Positions 7,559-13,564 of a stretch of 16,157 nt of DNA are shown here, piece after piece. Location of the stretch: positions 1-16,157 of the forward strand of contig JAQVOZ010000008.1 in the NCBI GenBank assembly GCA_028702365.1. Reading direction: 5' to 3'. The position numbers and the translations under genes were made by a program. Under the pieces are notes generated by a model. That model did not search any database. It saw nothing but the letters and a program-made list of their open reading frames with translations, and had not been told where the DNA came from. The DNA is from Candidatus Omnitrophota bacterium (lineage in GTDB: Bacteria; Omnitrophota; Gorgyraeia; Duberdicusellales; 4484-171). Every line of letters begins with the position of its first letter. The stretch's first letter is position 1.

Positions 7559-8586
7559 CAGTATCTTTTTTGTGTAACCAGTTTAAGGCTGTTTCTTTTA
7601 AGCGCTTCGTGTAATATTGTTTTTATAAGATAACTGTAATTTTTGCCATTTAGCTTACAAATAATCGGCAAATCGCTATAATAAGGCGAAAGCCCGGGAA
7701 GCGGATTGACATCTATGATTTTAGGGACATTTGCGCCATTCAGCCTAAAATCAATCCTCGCAATATCGCGCAGCTCTAAAGCCTTAAAAGCCTTTACGGA
7801 ATATTTTTCTATTGCCTTTTGAATGCTTTTTTCTATCAAGCTTTGCGGTTCATATTTTATTCTCTCCTCCCAGTTCCTTTTATTTTCCTGCGAATACAAA
7901 AAATTGGTGCCGGATTTATTCTTTTCAGCGACCCGCATCATGCCCAGGATAAAAGGAAAACGATTACCGCACACCCCGACAGTTATTTCATCATTTTCTA
8001 AAAACTCCTCCACCAGTGCGGGTTGTTTGTATTTCCTGAATATGAAATTTGCTCTTTCTTTGAGTTCATTGAAATTACTGACTACCGAATTCAAAAATAT
8101 TCCCCTTGAGGAACCTTCCCACCGCGGTTTGACAATAAATAAATTATTTTTCTTAAAAATAATTTTTAGACAAGGCAATTGCGAAATATTTTCTACCGTA
8201 AAAGCGCGTGGAACCGGAACCCCGGCTTCTTTTAGAATGATATTGGTAAGATATTTATCCAAGGTAAGCCCCAATGCTACAGGGTCTGAACCGGAATAGG
8301 GGACATTTAGACTTTCCAGTATGCAAGGCACCTGGGACTCTCGCGCGCGTGAAGCCCCAAGGCCCTCTGCCAGATTAAATACAAAATCAGGATTTACTTT
8401 CAGAATATCTTCTACGAGATTTTTACTTTGTTCTATACGGCAGACAAACGGCACGAAAGTTTTTAACTCTTTATGTAAAGCATTAATGGTTTCTATTTCA
8501 TCATACTCTTCACAACTATCGTCTTTTAATCCTTTCTTCTTTAAATTAAAAATTATCGCTATTTTTTTTATATGTTTAACTTTCAC
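7558..8586 (-). CDS. D-Ala-D-Ala-ligase-like ATP-grasp ligase (first copy)
   Basis: 342 residues, cytosolic. Motifs in order: NLAEG (71-75), VPYSGSD (95-101), LDK (109-111), the ATP-binding IVKPRWEGSSRGI (151-163), VEEFLENDE (192-200), RDIARIDF (273-280) and metal-binding IIDVNPLPGLSP (290-301). The last motif is closer to true D-Ala-D-Ala ligases than that of the second copy. Such enzymes form an amide bond from two amino-acid-like substrates using ATP; which ones is not visible. The start is a GTG at 8586 with no clear Shine-Dalgarno sequence, and an in-frame stop lies 12 bases upstream, so no earlier start is possible. It follows the aminomutase by 85 bases and overlaps the deacetylase start by one base. 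A role in cell-wall D-Ala-D-Ala synthesis is possible but the setting argues for a special pathway. Confidence 0.87.
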   Translation of the reverse strand: MKVKHIKKIAIIFNLKKKGLKDDSCEEYDEIETINALHKELKTFVPFVCRIEQSKNLVEDILKVNPDFVFNLAEGLGASRARESQVPCILESLNVPYSGSDPVALGLTLDKYLTNIILKEAGVPVPRAFTVENISQLPCLKIIFKKNNLFIVKPRWEGSSRGIFLNSVVSNFNELKERANFIFRKYKQPALVEEFLENDEITVGVCGNRFPFILGMMRVAEKNKSGTNFLYSQENKRNWEERIKYEPQSLIEKSIQKAIEKYSVKAFKALELRDIARIDFRLNGANVPKIIDVNPLPGLSPYYSDLPIICKLNGKNYSYLIKTILHEALKRNSLKLVTQKRY

Positions 8587-8626
8587 TGAAGTTTTTTAAT
8601 TTTTTTCGACAATACCGGCAAGTAAA

Positions 8627-8657
8627 CCCCGTTAGAAAACCAGGCCGCCTAACGGAG
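8627..8657. other. Stem-loop between aminomutase and first ligase
   Basis: CCCCGTTAG (8627-8635) pairs with CTAACGGAG (8649-8657), nine pairs including one G-T, around a 13-base loop. On the coding strand only TTTA follows, so it is a poor terminator. It could be an attenuator, a processing site or a dispersed repeat; a similar CCGTTAA stem occurs at 15071-15091. The remaining gap to 8587 shows only T- and A-rich sequence. Confidence 0.4.
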
Positions 8658-8671
8658 TAAATACTTTTTAA

Positions 8672-9880
8672 TTATTCTTTGGGGTTATAATAAAAGAAGG
8701 TTTCATTCTTGTAATTCCTGAGCGTAAGCCCCTCGGGAGATTGAGAAAGCACATAATTAGGGCTTATTGGAATTTTACCCCTGCCATCTATTCCGTCGAC
8801 AACAAACGTCGGTACACACATACCACTCGTGTGCCCCCGCATATTTTCTAAAATATCTATACCCCTTAAAATAGATGTCCTAAAGTGATGTGCGCCGACA
8901 ACCGGATCGCATTGGTACAGATAATAAGGCCTTACTTTGATTGCCTGAAGCTTCTGACATAATTCAACCATAGTTTTAACATCATCATTTATGCCCTTAA
9001 GCAGAACAGATTGATTGCTCAAAACTATGCCGCAACGTTGTAACTTCCTGCAGGCTGAAATTGCCTGAGGAGTAATTTCGTCCGGATGGTTAAACTGTGT
9101 GTTTATCCAGAGATTTTCATATTTTTCCAAAACCTTGCAAAGGTTGTCTTCTATCCTTTGAGGAAGAACTACGGGAGCTCTGGTACCTATGCGTATAACT
9201 TCTATATTTTTTAAATCGGCTATTGAGGAAAGAATATAATCAATTTTTTCCGTAGGTAGTGTTAACGGGTCTCCGCCTGAAACAATTATCTCTCTTATTT
9301 GTCGGTTTTGCCTGACATAGCTTAATGCCAAGTCAATATCTTTTAATGTAGGTTCGGGGATGCGGCTGCGCCAAAGCCGTTTTCTGGTGCAATGCCGGCA
9401 ATACATAAAACAACGCCCGGTCACAATAAGCAAGGCCCTGTCCGGATAACGGTGCACAAGACATGGGGCAGGTGAAGTTTTTTCTTCGCCGAGAGGATCA
9501 ATTTTTTCATGAATCTCCCCCTTTATCTCTTCTATTGAAGGAACACATTGCCTGCGTATAGGATTATTTAAATCGTTTAAATCTTTAATAAGCGAAAAAT
9601 AATAAAGCGGAATACGGATATGAAAAGTTTTTATGGCTTGTTTAACCAGCGGCCTATCTCCTTCCGGTATCAAGACGAATCTGGAAAGATCTTCGATATT
9701 TTTAATCGAATTCCTGTAAGAAGCGTGCCAATTGTCCTCTGAACTTATTTCTGTTTTACATCCAGCGCTTTCACTGCCTCCAGGCTCTTCATCCAAAGAT
9801 TCAATCCGTTCTGTTTTTTTTCTTTGCTCGCTGTTAACACCGGCTGCGTCCGTAGCAGCAAAATTTTTGCATTTAGACAT
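8672..9880 (-). CDS. kamA: Lysine 2,3-aminomutase (radical SAM, PLP-dependent)
   Basis: 402 residues from the ATG at 9880, which has AGGAGAG at good distance; a TTG six bases earlier is less likely. The enzyme converts L-lysine to L-beta-lysine with an iron-sulfur cluster, SAM and PLP. The cluster motif is C157-x3-C161-x2-C164. Asp325, Asp362 and Lys369 sit exactly 32 residues beyond Asp293, Asp330 (lysine side-chain binding) and Lys337 (PLP lysine) of the Clostridium subterminale enzyme, the same offset as for the three cysteines, so the core aligns without gaps. The usual PGGGGK loop is GIDGRGK here. The first ~45 residues form a polar, low-complexity extension. It is followed by two ATP-grasp ligases and a deacetylase and not by a beta-lysine acetyltransferase, so its product probably feeds another pathway. 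Length and Lys-binding residues argue against EpmB or glutamate 2,3-aminomutase. Confidence 0.93.
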   Translation of the reverse strand: MSKCKNFAATDAAGVNSEQRKKTERIESLDEEPGGSESAGCKTEISSEDNWHASYRNSIKNIEDLSRFVLIPEGDRPLVKQAIKTFHIRIPLYYFSLIKDLNDLNNPIRRQCVPSIEEIKGEIHEKIDPLGEEKTSPAPCLVHRYPDRALLIVTGRCFMYCRHCTRKRLWRSRIPEPTLKDIDLALSYVRQNRQIREIIVSGGDPLTLPTEKIDYILSSIADLKNIEVIRIGTRAPVVLPQRIEDNLCKVLEKYENLWINTQFNHPDEITPQAISACRKLQRCGIVLSNQSVLLKGINDDVKTMVELCQKLQAIKVRPYYLYQCDPVVGAHHFRTSILRGIDILENMRGHTSGMCVPTFVVDGIDGRGKIPISPNYVLSQSPEGLTLRNYKNETFFYYNPKE

Positions 9881-9898
9881 TTTCAAATCTCTCCTTTT

Positions 9899-9927
9899 TT
9901 AATATTAAACATTCGGCCTTTCGTCAA
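9899..9927 (-). promoter_or_regulatory. kamA: Predicted promoter for the kamA-ligase operon
   Basis: On the minus strand TTGACG (9922-9927) and TATTAA (9899-9904) are separated by 17 bases. The -10 box ends only 18 bases before the ATG, so the leader would be about 12 bases and the Shine-Dalgarno sequence would lie at the very 5' end of the RNA. Confidence 0.6.
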
Positions 9928-9950
9928 AATTAAAGATTTGGCTAAGATTA

Positions 9951-9991
9951 AAAAAAATAGCCCTCTTATCGTTTTAAAAATAAGAGGGCTA
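9951..9991 (-). terminator. Rho-independent terminator of the DUF2934/LysW-like operon
   Basis: On the minus strand a perfect 12-bp stem (TAGCCCTCTTAT at 9980-9991 with its complement at 9958-9969) has a 10-base loop and is followed by seven T residues (9951-9957). It lies 20 bases after the stop of the exported protein gene and separates this operon from kamA. Confidence 0.9.
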
Positions 9992-10011
9992 AATATATTC
10001 ATTCTAAAAAA

Positions 10012-10452
10012 TTAATATCCTTGTGGTTCTCCCGACGGCGGCTCCTCAGGAATCGCAGAGGGACCTTCTTCTTCAAAAATATAATTATAATTCTTCGCCT
10101 TAAGTCCTGCATCTGTCATCTCGGCAGTAACCTCGACGTTATCGCCGACTTCAAGATAAGAATCATCAAGGAATTCCTTAGTAGTTAACACTTTCGTGTT
10201 GTCAATTACGATAAAGCTGCCATCTGCTGCTATTTCCTTTATTATACCCTTAACCACTTCCTCTTTCGGCTGTTCTGCCGTCTTTGGCGTGCCTTCCGCT
10301 ATTGCCGGTACGTCTGTAGCAGCCTTAGCCGGCGGCTGTTGAGCATCCGCAGCTGCCTGCTCATCGGAAGTTTTCTGCGCTGGCTGTGCAGCCGCTATGC
10401 CTGAAATAAGAAAAATCGAAAGAATAAACAAATATGAAAACTTTTTATCCAT
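10012..10452 (-). CDS. Small exported protein with Ala/Pro/Gln/Glu linker and beta-rich C-terminus
   Basis: 146 residues from the ATG at 10452, which follows AAAGGAGG by eight bases. The open frame continues upstream to 10521 but that part overlaps the previous gene and would hide the signal peptide, so I reject the longer form. A signal peptide (MDKK, hydrophobic to about residue 21, cleavage likely after IAAA) is followed by a low-complexity linker rich in A, P, Q and E (about residues 22-68). A beta-rich domain (about 70-128) follows, with VVKGIIKEIAADGSFIVID and VGDNVEVTAEM, resembling small OB-like or DUF5666-like domains. The tail is rich in Glu, Pro and Gly. Family and function are not recognised; it probably sits in the periplasm. 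Third gene of the operon, 16 bases after the LysW-like gene, and followed by a strong terminator. Confidence 0.8.
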   Translation of the reverse strand: MDKKFSYLFILSIFLISGIAAAQPAQKTSDEQAAADAQQPPAKAATDVPAIAEGTPKTAEQPKEEVVKGIIKEIAADGSFIVIDNTKVLTTKEFLDDSYLEVGDNVEVTAEMTDAGLKAKNYNYIFEEEGPSAIPEEPPSGEPQGY

Positions 10453-10468
10453 TGTAGCGTCCTCCTTT

Positions 10469-10681
10469 TTAGAATTCCTCAACATCTTCGTCGCCGTCTT
10501 CGTCGAAGTCAGACTCTTCACTCAATGGCTGCACTGCTTCAACCTGAGGCGGATCAACCCTTATTATTTTTAATTCCATATCACAACTAACGCAGAAGGT
10601 AGTATCTCCTATCTCAAGATAATCTTCCAGCTCGAATTCATCTCCGCATTCCGGGCACTTTACCATCCTTGCCTTAGCCAT
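10469..10681 (-). CDS. LysW-like zinc-ribbon protein (possible amino-group carrier)
   Basis: 70 residues from the ATG at 10681, supported by AGGAGG nine bases upstream; longer starts overlap the previous gene. A zinc ribbon C9-x2-C12 ... C30-x2-C33 carries the LysW-type sequence CPECGDEFELED and later MELKIIRVDPP, much like LysW, the amino-group carrier of lysine and arginine biosynthesis. A very acidic tail follows (SDFDEDGDEDVEEF). In known LysW proteins the tail ends in EDWGE and the final Glu receives the substrate through an ATP-grasp ligase. Here the chain ends in EEF, so the acceptor Glu is not terminal. It may be a carrier used differently, a carrier needing trimming, or a plain zinc-ribbon protein. 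It lies 13 bases after the DUF2934 gene and one operon upstream of kamA and the two ATP-grasp genes. Confidence 0.8.
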   Translation of the reverse strand: MAKARMVKCPECGDEFELEDYLEIGDTTFCVSCDMELKIIRVDPPQVEAVQPLSEESDFDEDGDEDVEEF

Positions 10682-10694
10682 CAAAAACATCCTC

Positions 10695-10877
10695 CTATAT
10701 TTTACCTTCGTTCTTAAGTTCTTTTTCCGCCAAGAGCCAATCACAAACCGCGCTGCCTGCGGACTTACCTTTATTGAGCCATATAAAGTAAGCTCTCTCT
10801 TTTATCTTTTCAATATCCTGGGGTGAATATTCATTTGCTGTTATTTTTTCTTTCTTGCTGAAAAATTTTTTTATCAT
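10695..10877 (-). CDS. DUF2934-family small protein
   Basis: 60 residues, basic N-terminus (MIKKFFSKKEK) followed by the DUF2934 signature: IKERAYFIWLNKGKSAGSA then CDWLLAEKEL. The family has no established function; its members are short, often helical and widespread in environmental bacteria. Two ATGs six bases apart are possible; the second (10877) is chosen since AAGGA lies five bases before it, while the first would be too close. It is the first gene of a three-gene operon with the LysW-like and the exported protein, driven by the promoter at 10897-10924. Confidence 0.82.
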   Translation of the reverse strand: MIKKFFSKKEKITANEYSPQDIEKIKERAYFIWLNKGKSAGSAVCDWLLAEKELKNEGKI

Positions 10878-10896
10878 ATTCATCCTTTTAATCTAG

Positions 10897-10924
10897 AATA
10901 TACTAAAAAAATCATCTTTGTCAA
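10897..10924 (-). promoter_or_regulatory. Predicted promoter for the DUF2934/LysW-like operon
   Basis: On the minus strand a consensus TTGACA (10919-10924) and TATATT (10897-10902) are 16 bases apart. The -10 box ends 19 bases before the chosen ATG, giving a leader of about 13 bases, like that of kamA. Confidence 0.7.
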
Positions 10925-10944
10925 TAGGCTTTGATGTTTCTGAT

Positions 10945-10971
10945 AAAAAATTATAAACTAAAAATAATTTT
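10945..10971 (-). terminator. Weak AT-only hairpin after the glycosyltransferase gene
   Basis: AAAATTAT (10947-10954) and ATAATTTT (10964-10971) form an 8-bp AT stem with a 9-base loop, continuing into T residues on the minus strand. It is the only terminator-like structure in the gap after the glycosyltransferase; the lack of G-C pairs makes it doubtful. The rest of this 138-base gap is featureless AT-rich sequence apart from the promoter. Confidence 0.25.
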
Positions 10972-11021
10972 GATTAATTTGATTTCTAACATCTTCTTCT
11001 TCTATTTCATAAAATTATTGA

Positions 11022-12503
11022 TTAACGTGTTTTTGGCGTGGGGGTGAATGAAAGGTACCTGCCCAGCATAAGGCGGGTTTGTGCATCCAAAGAGGGAAAT
11101 GAACCAAGCACCGCAGATATAAAGGGGGTCAGCAACCATTGGAATAAAAATGAAACATATACCAGCCTGGAAACCCCTTTCGGCCTGGGCGGCATAAATT
11201 CCCAACTTATTATAATACAAAGCAGTAATATAAACGAAAGTGAATGGAAAACTACGCTGTTTATGTATGAAAGATTAAAAAGTGCAAGCGAATTTTTTAA
11301 AACAATTTTTCCCAAAAACAGGATTAAAGGTGTAATAAAACTTATTACTATGGCCCAGGTTGCCCAATTTACGTGGCCATCCAAAATTTGGTATAGCTTT
11401 CTGAATTTCACCGTAAAGGGAATTTCGTTTTTCTTTAAAAAATGCTGTGCTAAAAAAATAAAGTTCTCAACCCCCCATGCCCATCTTCTTTTTTGCTTAT
11501 ACTGGACTTTTATTGTATCAAGCAGATTCTTGCCTACTGCAATATCCATATAAACAGGGATATCCAGAGGATAAGTTTTATAGTCACCGTTGAATTTTAA
11601 AAAACATTTCCAGAATATCAAAGAATCATCGGAAATTAAATCTACGGGCCAGTAATCTACCTCGATAAGCGTTTTAAAACTCATGCTATGCGAAGAAAAA
11701 GTTATAAATTTTTCATACCGCATTCCTTCGATGAATTGCCAGAAAGTAGAACCTGTTTCTATGACTCTCGCAAACGCGGGAGCAGTATATATATTATTGC
11801 TATATATAGGTAAAGGCTGAAAGCTTGTATGGTATCTTTTTTGGTTAACCAAAAAGTTATAGGTCAGGCAGGAAAAATACTTTTCGTCCGGACAGGTATC
11901 AGCGTCAAAGCAGGAAATTATTATATTTTTAAAATCGTAACCTTTTTCTCCTAAATAAACCTTAACCTGTTTTGCTGCATATGTTGCGTTAGCTCCTTTC
12001 GCGGTTATTTCTCCCGGTATATTTTTGGGGTTAATAGTAATTATAATATCAAGGAAATGTTGTTTGAATTTATCGCTTATCGCCTTAAGCTTGTCATAGG
12101 CGCCCTGCGCCCTTTCTTCTCCTGCCAAAACTACTATGATTTTATCCGCAGGGTAATCCGTATCTTTCAAAAAATTGAGGCTATCAATTATCAAATTCTC
12201 AGGCTCTTTATAAATTGTATAAAGGACCACATGGATTATATCCTCGAATTTTAAATCAGAATTTGCATCCTTACACATAGAAAGCCAGTCATTATTTTTT
12301 TTAGACTGCATCCTGTAATGAGCCATTAACAAAAGTATGCTTGAATAAAGAAGCCTGGCAACCCAGTAGAGAAGATATACTATGATAACAACTATGGCGC
12401 TTAACGGTTTAAGTATAAAAAGGATAATAAGGGAAAAAATTATAAACCAGCTAAGGAATCCTGGTATAATTTCAAGAATTCGTTTAATCTTTTCTTCTCT
12501 CAT
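11022..12503 (-). CDS. Membrane-bound family 2 glycosyltransferase (processive type)
   Basis: 493 residues. One long or two short N-terminal membrane segments (about residues 13-62) precede a cytosolic GT-A domain, followed by about three C-terminal membrane helices (about residues 375-470). The GT-A domain begins at VVLYTIYKEPENLI (about 92), has DAD (200-202) for the metal and nucleotide sugar, SDDS (291-294) as likely catalytic acidic site, and QKRRW (337-341), the QxxRW-type motif of cellulose synthase and hyaluronan synthase-like enzymes. It therefore probably builds or extends an envelope polysaccharide from a nucleotide sugar; the sugar is unknown. Its ATG at 12503 lies 20 bases inside the end of the PEGA gene, with GGGAG upstream, so both are translated together. 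Confidence 0.87.
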   Translation of the reverse strand: MREEKIKRILEIIPGFLSWFIIFSLIILFILKPLSAIVVIIVYLLYWVARLLYSSILLLMAHYRMQSKKNNDWLSMCKDANSDLKFEDIIHVVLYTIYKEPENLIIDSLNFLKDTDYPADKIIVVLAGEERAQGAYDKLKAISDKFKQHFLDIIITINPKNIPGEITAKGANATYAAKQVKVYLGEKGYDFKNIIISCFDADTCPDEKYFSCLTYNFLVNQKRYHTSFQPLPIYSNNIYTAPAFARVIETGSTFWQFIEGMRYEKFITFSSHSMSFKTLIEVDYWPVDLISDDSLIFWKCFLKFNGDYKTYPLDIPVYMDIAVGKNLLDTIKVQYKQKRRWAWGVENFIFLAQHFLKKNEIPFTVKFRKLYQILDGHVNWATWAIVISFITPLILFLGKIVLKNSLALFNLSYINSVVFHSLSFILLLCIIISWEFMPPRPKGVSRLVYVSFLFQWLLTPFISAVLGSFPSLDAQTRLMLGRYLSFTPTPKTR

Positions 12504-13413
12504 TGGAAATTCTCCCGCCTATAAGCGGCATTATTTCTATTTTAAAAAGACTGAAGTTCTCTGTGCGCGGAATCTTGTCTTTTATGTAAAGCGTCTCAGA
12601 CCGAGCATCATAAAATATTTTTGCATTCAGATTATTCAGGGTATAAATTTCAAAGCTTACGCCTAAATTATCCATATCCAGCGCAATAACTTTAAGCCCG
12701 TCATTGACTATAAGATAACGCTCGCGAAGGCCCAAAAATGCATCTTTTATGCTCCTTCCTGCTGTGTATACGGGGTTTGCCGTATTGGTAGAAGGAAAAT
12801 TTTCATTGGAAATATCAACAACCCAGATATTTTTCTTATTCCAAAAAATAAGTTTATTATTATTTGCTATGACTTCTTCTATTGAATTGGCAAGATGTTC
12901 TTCAAAAATCTGTTCCGATACTTTTTTTATGCCTTCCAAATCCGTATCCAGGAAATAGATTCCTTTGTCGGTAAAAATCAATATTTTTTCCGTAAATATC
13001 TGCCTTAATAAGAAAAATCCATAGATATTAAAATCGAATTTTACCTTTTCAACTCCCTTAATTTTGGGGATGAGAAAAACATCGATATTGTTAACGAGCG
13101 AAGGTTTTATCTCGATTTCCATATTATAGGGATAAAACCCCTCCTTCTCCAGAACCAGATTATACTTATGCGGCATAAGCTCCCGTATCGTGCCTGGGGT
13201 CAGCTCATCTATTTTCTTTCCATCCAGATAAACCGTTACTGCACGGGGAAAAGTTTTTATTGAAAGCGCCCCTGTTTTTAAAAATTTTTTCGACTTTATG
13301 TCGAATTTGTAACCGAGGGAATAATATACTATTACCGGGGTCAGAATGACAAACGCCAAAGAAAATAACCAGAAGGAAAAGTGCCTTAAAAAAGAGTAAT
13401 ATTTTTCCTGCAT
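12484..13413 (-). CDS. PEGA-domain membrane-anchored protein
   Basis: 309 residues. A single N-terminal membrane anchor (about residues 12-34) is followed by a PEGA domain (about 48-117): GALSIKTFPRAVTVYLDGKK, TPGTIREL, then YNLVLEKEGFYPY, a short beta-sandwich found in surface and S-layer-linked proteins. Residues about 120-309 contain repeated beta segments (for example LIFTDKGIYFLDTD, KLIFWNKKNIWVVDI, YLIVNDGLKVIALDMD, TLYIKDK) that suggest a beta-propeller or propeller-like fold, probably outside the cytoplasm. The start ATG at 13413 follows CAGGAA, which is part of the CCTGCCGGCAGG palindrome. It is the first gene of a two-gene unit with the glycosyltransferase, and may scaffold or sense the polysaccharide made; this is inference. 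It has no enzyme motif that I recognise. Confidence 0.8.
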   Translation of the reverse strand: MQEKYYSFLRHFSFWLFSLAFVILTPVIVYYSLGYKFDIKSKKFLKTGALSIKTFPRAVTVYLDGKKIDELTPGTIRELMPHKYNLVLEKEGFYPYNMEIEIKPSLVNNIDVFLIPKIKGVEKVKFDFNIYGFFLLRQIFTEKILIFTDKGIYFLDTDLEGIKKVSEQIFEEHLANSIEEVIANNNKLIFWNKKNIWVVDISNENFPSTNTANPVYTAGRSIKDAFLGLRERYLIVNDGLKVIALDMDNLGVSFEIYTLNNLNAKIFYDARSETLYIKDKIPRTENFSLFKIEIMPLIGGRISNERRKD

Positions 13414-13421
13414 ATTTTATT

Positions 13422-13433
13422 CCTGCCGGCAGG
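13422..13433. repeat. Perfect 12-bp palindrome overlapping the PEGA gene ribosome binding site
   Basis: CCTGCCGGCAGG is self-complementary and lies 8 to 20 bases before the ATG at 13413, so its AGG forms part of the Shine-Dalgarno sequence. It may be a dispersed repeat unit of the CCTGCC type also seen at 4841-4866, or it may modulate initiation through pairing. Confidence 0.5.
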
Positions 13434-13503
13434 TTAACTTTTTAGCTTTTTAAAACAAATTATTTTGCAGTATCGAAGCGCCCTGCGAGCGGCAACAAAC
13501 TAC

Positions 13504-13532
13504 AATATAGAAGCTAATTTGGTTTTTGTCAA
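13504..13532 (-). promoter_or_regulatory. Strong sigma70-type promoter for the PEGA-glycosyltransferase unit
   Basis: On the minus strand TTGACA (13527-13532) and TATATT (13504-13509) are exactly 17 bases apart. The leader of about 84 bases ends in the CCTGCCGGCAGG palindrome. No terminator for the upstream radical SAM gene is seen between 13533 and 13564, so some readthrough is possible. Confidence 0.75.
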
Positions 13533-13564
13533 TTACAAGGTGGTTATACGTAAGAAGGCCGGTC

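Noticed and set aside
8320..8360. GC-rich patch in the first ligase as a second palindromic element
   Set aside because: It encodes the region after NLAEG (GLGASRARES), which is conserved in sequence type and length in this ligase family, so it is native.
5223..8586. RimK or LysX identity for the two ATP-grasp enzymes
   Set aside because: Their motifs (NL.EG, the GSD/GNG segment, LDK, final N-P-x-P) are of the D-Ala-D-Ala ligase type, not the RimK/LysX type, so a standard LysW pathway is not encoded here.
8672..9880. EpmB or glutamate 2,3-aminomutase for the radical SAM aminomutase
   Set aside because: Both Asp residues that bind the lysine side amino group are present at the exact expected positions, the protein is longer than EpmB, and no epmA or efp gene is nearby.
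9881..9886. TTG start for the aminomutase
   Set aside because: The ATG six bases later is a better codon with better spacing to AGGAGAG.
10453..10521. Longer N-terminus of the exported protein
   Set aside because: It overlaps the LysW-like gene and would bury the signal peptide; the internal ATG at 10452 has a strong Shine-Dalgarno sequence.
10682..10744. Longer N-terminus of the LysW-like protein
   Set aside because: It overlaps the end of the DUF2934 gene, and only the ATG at 10681 gives a normal LysW-type length with AGGAGG at proper distance.
11002..11220. Minus-strand open frame of 72 codons
   Set aside because: It is an out-of-frame shadow of the glycosyltransferase C-terminus.
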